NCBI GenBank assembly: GCA_964585585.1
Contig: CAZPEL010000004.1
Coordinates: 1 to 35,154 of the forward strand
Length of the DNA stretch: 35,154 nucleotides
Direction of reading: 5' to 3'
Source of the DNA: CAZNAQ01 sp964585585
Lineage (GTDB): Bacteria; Patescibacteriota; Patescibacteriia; Patescibacteriales; JAGXOH01
Shown here: positions 12,592 through 19,844 of the stretch, piece after piece
Layout: each line of letters starts with the position of its first letter
How positions within the stretch are numbered: position 1 is the first letter of the stretch
Translations under genes and position numbers: made by a program
The notes under the pieces: model-generated
The model's database searches: none
Seen by the model: only the letters and a program-made list of their open reading frames with translations
What the model was told of the DNA's origin: nothing

Positions 12592-14811
12592 ATGTATTAC
12601 AAAATCTCCTCTATAATGTTTAATAATGGGCAAAAAGCTAGCAACGCTAGCGAAATTTTTATTGCCCAACCCGATGAATACAAAGAATCCCTGGCCGGCC
12701 GGTTATTCCTGCTTTTGGAAATAGAATCCTCCAAAAGTAAGGCCTTGAAAATAGCCAATTTCCTGGTCAATAATATAAATTACAACTACTACCAGAACGA
12801 AAAGATACTTTTACGGGAAAAAATAGCCGATCTCAAGGTTGAGCACATTTTTGAAACAGCTTTGGCCAACGTGAACAAGGACCTGGTGGAATTTTTACAA
12901 CAAGAAAAGATAAAGATCAGTCCCTATGCCATTAACTTGACCGTAGGGGTTATCTACAAGAACCAGCTCCATCTCTCCTCGCTGGGCAAGAACCGCAATC
13001 TTTTGATATATCCAGTTCGGAAAGAAGAACAAACCCACTACAAGATCACCGATATAGAAAAAAGACAGGAAAAAAGCGCCCGAGCCATTAGCTTCACCAA
13101 GCTTTTCTCGGATGTGGTCAGCGGCCCCTTGCCCGAGGACGGTTATTACTTTCTGGCCAATGAGGCCTTAACGGAGCATCTGTCGGAAAAGCAGCTAACC
13201 GAGGCCATCACTAAGCTCCCGCCGGCCGGCGCCGCCACTCATATAAAAAACATCATCCAACAAATAAATGTACCGGTTAATTTTTTGGGAATAATAATAA
13301 AGAATACCGTAAACACCTCGGAGGAACCGGAGAAAGAGGACAAAAAGGGGAGCTCTCACTTGTTCAACCTGGACCGGACCAAGGAGGATACCGAACAAAT
13401 ACTCAAACCCTCCGGAGTGGTCAATCTCAAGGGCCTGGCCCGAAAATCGGGAAAATTATTTTCCTCTTCGGAAAATTCGGGCCAAACTTCGGCTCCATCC
13501 CCGGCCCGCCGGGAAAAATGGAAAAAAACCGGCGCGGCCTTGAAAAAACTGGGGGCGCTTATAGCGGTATTATTGCGAAAAATATCCCGGATAACAGTCC
13601 GTACCGGCAAAAAAATATTCCAAAGACCTCCCCGGAGCGAAGAAGTATCAATTGAAAAGCCCCCGAAGCTATTGGGTTGGAAGAGCAAATTGATCTTAGG
13701 CGGAGTGGTGGTCTTTTTACTTGCCTTCTTGGTGTCGCTTAGCTTCAACTCCTCGGAGAACAAAAACCAAGAAATAAGCCAAGAAATAAAAAACCTGACC
13801 GAACAGGTCAAAAAAACACAAAACCGAATAGAGGCCAACCTTCTCTACGGCAACGAGGACAAAGCCAGAACCCTTTTAGAGGAAGTCAGGGCAACCATGT
13901 TGGAGCTGAAAAACAAACTCGAAGATTCCTCGGCCCCAAAAGAAAAATTCTCCGAATACAATCAATTGGTCCAAAAAATAAAGGACCAAGTTAAAGAAAT
14001 AAGGCATGTGGTGCCTTTCTCGGCCCAAGAAAGACTAAACCTGGCGGAAAACGGCCAAACAACTGAAGCGGGAACCATTTATCCCCTGAATGGCTCCTGG
14101 TATATAAGCGACAAAAATAATTCCCGGATATATAAAACCAATCCGGACAACAACCAGGTCCAAACTTTGGAGGCGCCGGACCTGTCCTCCTTAAAAAACA
14201 ATAACTACACCGAAGCCAGTGATAAATTGTACTACTTAATCTCGGGAGGTGTTTTGGAGCTGGATCCGGAAAATGACCAGACCCAAAAAATAGACCTGGA
14301 CCTCCCCCCGAACCTCCAAGCTGGCGGCATTGGGGGGTATGCTGACAATATCTATCTGGCGGATAAAAATTCCGGCCAGATCTATAAATACGAGAAAACC
14401 TACAACGACCTGGCTAGCCGAGAAAAGTGGATGAACGAAGGCCAAAAAATATCCGACCAAGTTCAAGACATAGCCATTGACGGCTATATCTACACTCTGG
14501 ATTCCGCCGGCCAAGTAAAAAAATATTATCGCGGAGAATTACAAGAGTTTTCCCTGGAGGAAGTCAGTCCGGACTGGGGTAAAACCACCCGCATCCAAGC
14601 TCCGGGAGACCCGGATCAGGGAGGATCTCTGTATATCCTGGACGCGGAGAAGAACCGAATAGTTGTATTTGACAAGCAAAGCGGTGACTTTCTAAAACAA
14701 TACCGGGATCAAGAAAAATTCCAGAATATAAAGGATTTTTACCTGGATGCGGAGAATAACACTCTTTACTTCCTTAATGATAACACTCTTTACTCCCAAA
14801 GTTTGGAATAA
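12592..14811 (+). CDS. Membrane protein with PP2C-like, coiled-coil and beta-propeller domains
   Basis: A 739-residue protein in four parts. Residues 1-240 resemble a degenerate PP2C (PPM) phosphatase fold: SNASEIFIAQP, LAGRLFLLLEIE, AINLTVGVIYKNQLHLSSLG, GYYFLANEAL. The metal-binding Asp residues of active PP2C enzymes are not obvious, so it may be inactive. Residues 241-360 are a charged, Ser-rich cytoplasmic linker. A transmembrane helix spans 365-385. Outside lie a coiled coil (about 388-475) and a propeller-like domain (about 490-739) with blades such as GSWYISDKNNSRIYKTNP, DNIYLADKNSGQIYKYEK and GSLYILDAEKNRIVVFDK. The layout suggests transmembrane coupling of an external sensor to a cytoplasmic module. 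The ATG at 12592 is used because the first strand (YYKISSIMF) begins there. Confidence 0.78.
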   Translation: MYYKISSIMFNNGQKASNASEIFIAQPDEYKESLAGRLFLLLEIESSKSKALKIANFLVNNINYNYYQNEKILLREKIADLKVEHIFETALANVNKDLVEFLQQEKIKISPYAINLTVGVIYKNQLHLSSLGKNRNLLIYPVRKEEQTHYKITDIEKRQEKSARAISFTKLFSDVVSGPLPEDGYYFLANEALTEHLSEKQLTEAITKLPPAGAATHIKNIIQQINVPVNFLGIIIKNTVNTSEEPEKEDKKGSSHLFNLDRTKEDTEQILKPSGVVNLKGLARKSGKLFSSSENSGQTSAPSPARREKWKKTGAALKKLGALIAVLLRKISRITVRTGKKIFQRPPRSEEVSIEKPPKLLGWKSKLILGGVVVFLLAFLVSLSFNSSENKNQEISQEIKNLTEQVKKTQNRIEANLLYGNEDKARTLLEEVRATMLELKNKLEDSSAPKEKFSEYNQLVQKIKDQVKEIRHVVPFSAQERLNLAENGQTTEAGTIYPLNGSWYISDKNNSRIYKTNPDNNQVQTLEAPDLSSLKNNNYTEASDKLYYLISGGVLELDPENDQTQKIDLDLPPNLQAGGIGGYADNIYLADKNSGQIYKYEKTYNDLASREKWMNEGQKISDQVQDIAIDGYIYTLDSAGQVKKYYRGELQEFSLEEVSPDWGKTTRIQAPGDPDQGGSLYILDAEKNRIVVFDKQSGDFLKQYRDQEKFQNIKDFYLDAENNTLYFLNDNTLYSQSLE

Positions 14812-14830
14812 CCAAAAATTTTTTCCACAA

Positions 14831-14862
14831 AAAAACCCTGCACCATTCGGTGCAGGGTTTTT
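14831..14862. terminator. Bidirectional terminator between convergent genes
   Basis: CCCTGCACC (14836-14844) pairs with GGTGCAGGG (14849-14857) around a 4-base loop. The stem is flanked by A5 on the left and T5 on the right, giving 14 pairs in all. It serves the plus-strand gene ending at 14811 and the minus-strand rplL ending at 14880. It also means rpoB does not directly follow rplL here. Confidence 0.92.
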
Positions 14863-14879
14863 GCTAGGGGTCAAAGATG

Positions 14880-15407
14880 TTATTTCAAGGTAACAGTGGC
14901 TCCGGCTTCTTCCAACTTGGCCTTCATGTCGTCGGCCTCTTCCTTTTTAGCTCCCTCTTTGATCACTTGGGGAACTCCTTCCACTAATTCCTTGGCGTCT
15001 TTCAAGCCCATGTCGGTAACCGCTCGAACGGCCTTAATAACACCGATCTTGTTGTCACCGGCACCGGTCAATTCCACATCAAATTCGGTCTTTTCTTCCT
15101 GGGCTTCGCCTCCGCCTTCAGCCGGAGCAGCGCCAGCGGCAGCCACCGGAGCGGCCGCGGAAACACCGAATTTCTTTTCCAGGATCTTAACCAATTCGGA
15201 CAGATCCAGAACACTCATCTCTTCGATCTGGGAGACCAAAGATTGGAATTTTTCCGGTACCTCTACCTCTTCTTCAGTAGAAGTACTGTCTTGAGCTTGT
15301 TCTTCACCTTGGGCCTCTTCCTGAGAGGTTTGCTCTTCTTGTTGAGCTTCCTCTTGCTGGGCCTCTTCTTGGTTTTGCTCTTCTTGATTTTGCTTTTCTT
15401 CCGCCAT
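14880..15407 (-). CDS. rplL: 50S ribosomal protein L7/L12 with acidic N-terminal extension
   Basis: The C-terminal two thirds is standard L7/L12. The dimerisation/L10-binding helices are at about 51-83 (SQIEEMSVLDLSELVKILEK, KFGVSAAAP), the Ala/Gly hinge at 84-105, and the factor-binding domain at 106-175 (EKTEFDVELTGAGDNKIGVI, KAVRAVTDMGLKDAKELVEG). It recruits translation GTPases to the ribosomal stalk. The protein has 175 residues instead of the usual 120-130, because residues 1-50 are a Gln/Glu-rich repeat (QNQEE, AQQEE, TSQEE). No alternative ATG lies before Met64, and a start there would delete part of the dimerisation domain, so the extension appears real. It is downstream of rplJ across an 82-base spacer containing a hairpin. 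Confidence 0.95.
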   Translation of the reverse strand: MAEEKQNQEEQNQEEAQQEEAQQEEQTSQEEAQGEEQAQDSTSTEEEVEVPEKFQSLVSQIEEMSVLDLSELVKILEKKFGVSAAAPVAAAGAAPAEGGGEAQEEKTEFDVELTGAGDNKIGVIKAVRAVTDMGLKDAKELVEGVPQVIKEGAKKEEADDMKAKLEEAGATVTLK

Positions 15408-15419
15408 AACTCTATTGAA

Positions 15420-15463
15420 TTGTTACATTGCTAAATAAATTATTAAAATGTTTAGTGTAACAA
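15420..15463 (-). other. Hairpin in the rplJ-rplL spacer
   Basis: TTGTTACA (15420-15427) pairs with TGTAACAA (15456-15463), and the stem continues with CTAAA/TTTAG after a 3-base bulge, 13 pairs in all. It ends 12 bases before the rplL start codon on the minus strand. It could affect rplL translation, mRNA processing, or the relative amounts of L10 and L12. Confidence 0.5.
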
Positions 15464-15489
15464 TCGTTTATTTATTTTTAAATTATTTA

Positions 15490-16020
15490 TTACTGGCTTT
15501 TTTGATCCTCAATCGCCTTTAGGGCATAGACCAAATTCCTCATGTTTCCGGCCATAGTATTAACCAAACCGGACATAGGAGCGGCCAGGGAACCGACCAA
15601 TTTGGCGTATAATTCCTCTTTGCTTGGCAATTTGGCCAATTCTCCCACTTTTTCCGGGGATAAAAATTGGTTCTCCAATATCCCGCCGGCAAATTCGATC
15701 TTGCCTTCGTATTTCTCTTTGAATTCATCCAGGATCTTGGCCGGAACCACTTCGTCTTCATAGCCGAATACCACTGCCAATTTCCCGTCTATATCCCTGG
15801 GATTGACGCTGGAAATATTATTTTCCTCCAAGGCCATTTTTAACAAGGTCTTTTTGGGGACATAGTATTCCCCTCCTTCTTGTTTCAGTCGATTTCTTAA
15901 TTCCTCGTTCTCCTTGACTCCCAAACCTTCAAAATTGGTAAAAACCACTGACTTGGAGTCGCCTATTTTCTGCTTCAGATTCTCCAAAATCTCTTTTTTT
16001 TGTTCTTTACTTTTGGGCAT
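15490..16020 (-). CDS. rplJ: 50S ribosomal protein L10
   Basis: A 176-residue L10 that anchors L7/L12 dimers to the 23S rRNA GTPase centre. The start at 16020 (MPKSKEQKKEILENLKQKI) is chosen because it matches the family start; a longer frame from 16128 would translate the leader and a palindrome (giving LLPAGRQE). Family features are SVVFTNFEGLGVKENEELR, YYVPKKTLLKMAL, the GKLAVVFGYED region, EFAGGILEN, and the C-terminal helix that binds L12 (about 135-176, KEELYAKLVGSLAAPMSGLV). It is expressed from a strong promoter at 16254-16281 through a 227-base leader with a candidate attenuator. There is no L1/L11 pair upstream. Confidence 0.95.
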   Translation of the reverse strand: MPKSKEQKKEILENLKQKIGDSKSVVFTNFEGLGVKENEELRNRLKQEGGEYYVPKKTLLKMALEENNISSVNPRDIDGKLAVVFGYEDEVVPAKILDEFKEKYEGKIEFAGGILENQFLSPEKVGELAKLPSKEELYAKLVGSLAAPMSGLVNTMAGNMRNLVYALKAIEDQKSQ

Positions 16021-16044
16021 AATATTACAAATCCGAAAATCGAA

Positions 16045-16074
16045 AATCTCCTGCCTGCCGGCAGGCAGGAGATT
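16045..16074. repeat. Perfect 30-bp palindrome in the rplJ leader
   Basis: AATCTCCTGCCTGCC (16045-16059) is followed immediately by its exact reverse complement (16060-16074). The GC-rich core is the kind of dispersed palindrome that yields LPAGR peptides when translated. It lies 24 bases before the rplJ start and may be a mobile intergenic repeat or a stability hairpin. Confidence 0.7.
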
Positions 16075-16100
16075 CGAAAACTCAGAATTGATTAATTGAT

Positions 16101-16218
16101 TAAAATAAAAATCTGTGGTTATTACCACAGATCCGGAGTAAAAAATATATATTTAAATATGGATTAAATATATTTCTTTTACCTCGGCAGGTCTTATGAC
16201 GCGCCTGCTGTCTGTGGT
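16101..16218 (-). promoter_or_regulatory. Candidate transcription attenuator of rplJL
   Basis: On the minus strand the leader reads ACCACAGA (16211-16218), then a GC hairpin (CAGCAGG with CCTGCCG, within about 16184-16210), then AUCUGUGGU (16124-16132), AAUA, ACCACAGAU (16111-16119) and a U-rich tract (16101-16110). The last three form a 9-bp intrinsic terminator. The early ACCACAGA can instead pair with the terminator 5' arm and so act as an antiterminator. In Bacillus subtilis the L10-L12 complex is known to control rplJL by attenuation; the same logic is inferred here. Confidence 0.65.
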
Positions 16219-16253
16219 AAAGATATAATTTCAGTTTTTCGTGAACAATTAGT

Positions 16254-16281
16254 ATAATAACATATATTTTGGTTGTGTCAA
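16254..16281 (-). promoter_or_regulatory. Promoter of rplJL
   Basis: Perfect TTGACA (16276-16281, minus strand), a 16-base spacer, then TATTAT (16254-16259). The start near 16247 gives a leader of about 227 bases. It lies back to back with the ferredoxin promoter. With the leader, attenuator and palindrome, this accounts for the 16021-16366 interval. Confidence 0.75.
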
Positions 16282-16311
16282 TACCACACCAACAATTTAG
16301 CAATGGAACAA

Positions 16312-16339
16312 TTGAACAATGTATGCTATATGCTATAAT
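16312..16339 (+). promoter_or_regulatory. Promoter of the ferredoxin gene
   Basis: TTGAAC (16312-16317), 16 bases, then a perfect TATAAT (16334-16339). The leader before the chosen ATG at 16367 would be about 20 bases. Confidence 0.65.
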
Positions 16340-16366
16340 GAAATCATTAAAAATAACCTAAAAAAT

Positions 16367-16546
16367 ATGTCCATCAATGTAAACCCGGAAAAATGCATCG
16401 GTTGCGGGCGATGCACCGAGATCTGTCCCGATGTTTTTAACTTAACCAATGAAGGAAAATCGGAAGTGGTCAGTACAGAAAATCTGGAATGCGCTAAAAA
16501 GGCCGCGGATCAATGCCCGACCGAAGCTATTACTGTCGAAGAATAA
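16367..16546 (+). CDS. Single-cluster [4Fe-4S] ferredoxin, Thermotoga type
   Basis: A 59-residue electron carrier. The start at 16367 (MSINVNPEKCIGCGRC) gives the normal ferredoxin N-terminus; the ATG at 16319 would add 16 unrelated residues upstream of the likely transcript start. Cys10, Cys13, Cys16 and Cys50 match the cluster ligands of the Thermotoga maritima ferredoxin. Cys20 and Cys42 match its disulfide pair, and the ending (QCPTEAITVEE) is also alike. The partner enzyme is not in the window. The stop lies 3 bases from the convergent gpmI stop. Confidence 0.93.
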   Translation: MSINVNPEKCIGCGRCTEICPDVFNLTNEGKSEVVSTENLECAKKAADQCPTEAITVEE

Positions 16547-16549
16547 ATA

Positions 16550-18130
16550 TTAGCTTTCAAAATTTTCCAATAAACTCCGCCCTACCATAGGGTCGGGTTT
16601 TTCTATTTTAAAGAGGTCTAAAATAGTAGGCGCTATATCCACCAGCATTCCGGCCACTTCTCCCCGGAAATTCTTGTCCCCCGCAGCGCTCTTTTTATTA
16701 TCCGGAGTTAAAAACCAGCACGGAACCGGATTGGTGGAATGCTCGGTATCCCTTTCTCCGGTATAGAGATCTATCATTTCCTCGATGTTTCCGTGGTCCG
16801 CGGTTATGATCAGGTTTCCCTGTTTGGCCAAGACCTTTTTGATGACCTCGTCCACGCAACTATCCACAAATTCCAGGGCCTTAACCCCGGCCTGGAAATC
16901 TCCGGTATGGCCCACCATATCCGGATTGGCGTAATTGACCAGGATAAAATCATACTTATCCGAATCCACCGCCTTTAAAACCTCGTCTGTTACTTCCCGG
17001 GCGCTCATTTCCGGCTTGGTGGCGTAAGAGGGGGCATTCTTGGAAGGTATCACCTTTCTGTCCTCTCCGGGAAAGGCCTTTTCCTCCCCGCCGTTGAAAA
17101 AGTAGGTCACATGGGCGTATTTCTCTGTCTCCGCCGTCCGGAATTGTTTCTTTTTGTTCCGGGAAAGTATCTCCCCCAGTCTGGTGGTCACCTCCTGGGC
17201 GTGAAAAACCGCCTCTATGGGCAGGGCCTCTTCATATTTGGTAAATCCCACGAATTTAATATTCTGGGGCGGCTTAACCTCCTTGAATTCATTGAAATCC
17301 TTGACACTGAGGGCTCGGGCTATCTGTCTGGATCTGTCCTTGCGAAAATTAAAGCAGACCACGGCGTCATTATCCTTGATCAAGCCCCGGGGTTTTCCGG
17401 AATCATCGGTCAAAACCACCGGCTCCAGATATTCATCGGTAATATCCTTTTGATATTGGTTCTCTATGGCCTGGATCGGATCGGTTTCCTGTACCCCCTT
17501 GCCCTGGGTAAAGGCCAAAAAGGATTTTTCCAGCCGATCCCAATTCTTGTTCCGATCCATAGTGTAATACCTGCCGGATAGAGTGGCTATAGTGCCCACC
17601 CCGATCTCTTTTATGCTTTCCTGAAGGGAAGTTATGTAATTAGTGGCGCTTTTGGGATCGGTGTCCCGTCCGTCGGTGATCGCATGAATATAGACATTCT
17701 TAAGCCCCTGCTCTTGAGCGAAGCCCAACAAGGCCACTAAATGCTCCATATCAGAATGAACCCCGCCGTCACTGACCAGGCCCACCAAATGCAGGTCGGA
17801 ATCATTTTTCTTGGTATGTTCCAATGTTTTTAAAAGAATCTCGTTATCAAAAAAGGAACCGTCGCTTATGGCCGCGTTAATAGTGGGCAGGAACTGATAG
17901 ATTATCTGACCGCTGCCCAGGGTTTGGTGACCCACTTCGGAGTTGCCCATCACCCCCCAAGGCAAACCCACGGACATACCCGAGGCCTGCAATAACACTT
18001 TGGGGTAATACTGATTAAGTTTGCTATAAGTGGGTAATTCGGCCTTAAATACCGGATTACCTTTTTCCGTATTCCACTCCCCCCAACCGTCCAGGATCAT
18101 TAGTATTATGGGTTTTGGTGTTTTACTCAT
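16550..18130 (-). CDS. gpmI: 2,3-bisphosphoglycerate-independent phosphoglycerate mutase
   Basis: A 526-residue cofactor-independent mutase converting 3-phosphoglycerate to 2-phosphoglycerate in lower glycolysis, with two Mn ions in an alkaline-phosphatase-type fold. Visible motifs are ILMILDGWG (metal Asp14), VMGNSEVGHQ with the phosphoserine nucleophile Ser64, VGLVSDGGVHSD, ITDGRDTDP, CFNFRKDRSRQ, NYANPDMVGHTGDF and ITADHGNIEEM. The length is normal for the family. It is divergent from the class I aldolase gene, so two glycolytic enzymes share the 117-base region 18131-18247. There is no Shine-Dalgarno. It ends 3 bases from the ferredoxin stop with no obvious terminator between. Confidence 0.97.
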   Translation of the reverse strand: MSKTPKPIILMILDGWGEWNTEKGNPVFKAELPTYSKLNQYYPKVLLQASGMSVGLPWGVMGNSEVGHQTLGSGQIIYQFLPTINAAISDGSFFDNEILLKTLEHTKKNDSDLHLVGLVSDGGVHSDMEHLVALLGFAQEQGLKNVYIHAITDGRDTDPKSATNYITSLQESIKEIGVGTIATLSGRYYTMDRNKNWDRLEKSFLAFTQGKGVQETDPIQAIENQYQKDITDEYLEPVVLTDDSGKPRGLIKDNDAVVCFNFRKDRSRQIARALSVKDFNEFKEVKPPQNIKFVGFTKYEEALPIEAVFHAQEVTTRLGEILSRNKKKQFRTAETEKYAHVTYFFNGGEEKAFPGEDRKVIPSKNAPSYATKPEMSAREVTDEVLKAVDSDKYDFILVNYANPDMVGHTGDFQAGVKALEFVDSCVDEVIKKVLAKQGNLIITADHGNIEEMIDLYTGERDTEHSTNPVPCWFLTPDNKKSAAGDKNFRGEVAGMLVDIAPTILDLFKIEKPDPMVGRSLLENFES

Positions 18131-18157
18131 AAGGTTTTTAACTTATTGTTTTTATGG

Positions 18158-18163
18158 TATAAT
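18158..18163 (+). promoter_or_regulatory. -10 element upstream of the aldolase gene
   Basis: A perfect TATAAT (18158-18163) lies 84 bases before the aldolase ATG, in an AT-rich divergent region. The -35 region is poor. No clear gpmI promoter was found on the other strand. Confidence 0.45.
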
Positions 18164-18247
18164 TATTACAAACCCGCTCGAAGCAGATTCGAAATAGCAA
18201 TTATTATTATTTTAACATAACTGCTTTAATTTTTAAAATTTTTTATT

Positions 18248-19198
18248 ATGAAAAGGAAAAACTTGGATATAAAAGTACCCCTGACTGTTCCCAGGCATAA
18301 ACAACGGGAATATTTAAAAAATTATGAGACCGTTACTAGGGGCACGGGCCGGATGATGATGTTCGCCGGGGACCAAAAAGTGGAACACTTGAACAATGAT
18401 TTCGTCGGCAAGAAAATACCGGAAGAAGTGGCCGATCCGGAGCATTACTTTCGAATAGCCAGTCAAGCTCATATCGGGGTCTTTGCCACCCAGGTGGGGC
18501 TTATGGCCAAATACGGCCGGGATTATCCCAATATCCCCTATCTTATTAAGATCAACTCCAAGACCAACCTGATGACGGAAAGATTCCAAGACCCCTTCAG
18601 CAATCGATGGCTGCCTATGCAACTGATCGATGAATTCCGACAACAAAGCGGGTTGAATGTCGTCGGGGTTGGCTACACCGTATATATCGGAAGCGCTTAT
18701 GAGGCGGATATGTTCGGCCAGGCGGCCCGTATTATCTACAAAGCCCACCAACAGGGGCTTATTTCCGTGATCTGGATGTATCCCCGGGGCAAGGCGGTCA
18801 AAGACCGGGATGAAAAGAATGATATCCACCTTTTGGCCGGCGGAGCCGGAGTGGGCCTAACTCTGGGGGCCGATTTTGTTAAGATCCATTATCCTTATAA
18901 CCCTAAGCACGACAAGGATGTGGCCGAACAATTCCAGGAAGTGGTAACCGCGGCCGGCCGGACCAAGGTGATCTGCGTGGGCGGATCCAAAAAAGCCCCT
19001 AAAACCTACCTGCAAAGCCTGCACAACCAGATCAACATCGCCGGAGCCAGGGGTAACGCCACCGGCAGAAATATCTATCAAAGACCCCTGGATGAGGCCG
19101 TCAGAATGGCCAACGCCATTTCCGCCGTCTCTCTTTATGATTATTCGGTGGATGATGCTTACAAGGTCTTTACCGGAGAAAAAGAACTTAAACAGTAG
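18248..19198 (+). CDS. Class I fructose-bisphosphate aldolase, DhnA/archaeal type
   Basis: A 316-residue Schiff-base aldolase of the DhnA (FbaB/archaeal) family, cleaving or forming fructose 1,6-bisphosphate. Family signs are MMFAGDQKVEHL (active-site Asp and Lys region), VGLMAKYG, VIWMYPRGKAV, LGADFVKIHYPYN with the probable Schiff-base Lys212, and VICVGGSKKAP plus GARGNATGRNIYQRP as phosphate-binding loops. It probably works with the divergent gpmI in central carbon metabolism. The DJ-1 lipoprotein gene follows after 9 bases and may be co-transcribed. Confidence 0.92.
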   Translation: MKRKNLDIKVPLTVPRHKQREYLKNYETVTRGTGRMMMFAGDQKVEHLNNDFVGKKIPEEVADPEHYFRIASQAHIGVFATQVGLMAKYGRDYPNIPYLIKINSKTNLMTERFQDPFSNRWLPMQLIDEFRQQSGLNVVGVGYTVYIGSAYEADMFGQAARIIYKAHQQGLISVIWMYPRGKAVKDRDEKNDIHLLAGGAGVGLTLGADFVKIHYPYNPKHDKDVAEQFQEVVTAAGRTKVICVGGSKKAPKTYLQSLHNQINIAGARGNATGRNIYQRPLDEAVRMANAISAVSLYDYSVDDAYKVFTGEKELKQ

Positions 19199-19207
19199 CT
19201 ACGAGCT

Positions 19208-19843
19208 ATGATCAGATATAAGATCTTAACCAAACCACTTCTGGTATTGGTCCTAATATTATCCTTAACCGGTTGCCAATCCCCTTCTTCGCCGAACAAG
19301 GCCGGAGAAGCGGAGCAATCCTCGCGTATGGACGGATCCCCCAAGATACTTATGGTAATAGCTCCCCAAGATTTCCGGGATGAGGAATACCAAGAACCCC
19401 GGGATATTTTTGAGGATAATGACTATCAAGTGGAGGTAGCTTCCATACAGACCGGCACTGCCGTGGGAGTAAACGGCGCCGAAGTGGAAATAAATACCAC
19501 CACCGACCAGGCCTCGCCGGATGATTACGAGGCCGTGGTCTTTGTCGGCGGACCCGGCATGGCCCAGATAACCAAGGATGAAACCCTGTCCCTTTTGGCC
19601 CAGAATTTCTACCAAAAAGAAAAATTAACCACCGCCATCTGCGTGGCTCCGGCCATTCTGGCCCGGGCCGGAATACTGGATAATAAAAAAGCCACTTCCT
19701 TCCCCAATGCCAAAAAAGACCTGGAATCCGGCGGAGCCGAATTCACCGGGGATAAAGTGACCGTGGACGGAAGGATAATAACAGCCAACGGACCGGAAGC
19801 GGCCGCTGAATTCGCCCAGACCATAATCTCCAGATTGGAATAG
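19208..19843 (+). CDS. Lipoprotein-anchored DJ-1/PfpI family protein
   Basis: A 211-residue protein. The N-terminus is a lipoprotein signal (TKPLLVLVLILSLTGC; lipidated Cys23) with a short Ser/Pro linker. Residues about 45-211 are a DJ-1/PfpI domain: KILMVIAPQDFRDEEYQEP with the conserved acidic position, AVVFVGGPG, and the nucleophile elbow TTAICVAPAILARAGIL with Cys145, then KATSFPNAKKDL and RIITANGPEAAAEFAQ. Members act as deglycases, chaperones or proteases; the activity here is undetermined. An exported, membrane-tethered version is unusual, as most are cytosolic. It ends 1 base from the convergent histidine kinase stop. Confidence 0.9.
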   Translation: MIRYKILTKPLLVLVLILSLTGCQSPSSPNKAGEAEQSSRMDGSPKILMVIAPQDFRDEEYQEPRDIFEDNDYQVEVASIQTGTAVGVNGAEVEINTTTDQASPDDYEAVVFVGGPGMAQITKDETLSLLAQNFYQKEKLTTAICVAPAILARAGILDNKKATSFPNAKKDLESGGAEFTGDKVTVDGRIITANGPEAAAEFAQTIISRLE

Positions 19844-19844
19844 A

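Noticed and set aside
16021..16128. A longer L10 start at 16128.
   Set aside because: The extra 36 residues translate the attenuator region and the 30-bp palindrome, and L10 proteins begin at the MPKSKEQ position.
16319..16366. A longer ferredoxin start at 16319.
   Set aside because: That ATG lies upstream of the -10 box at 16334-16339, and the added residues do not resemble ferredoxins.
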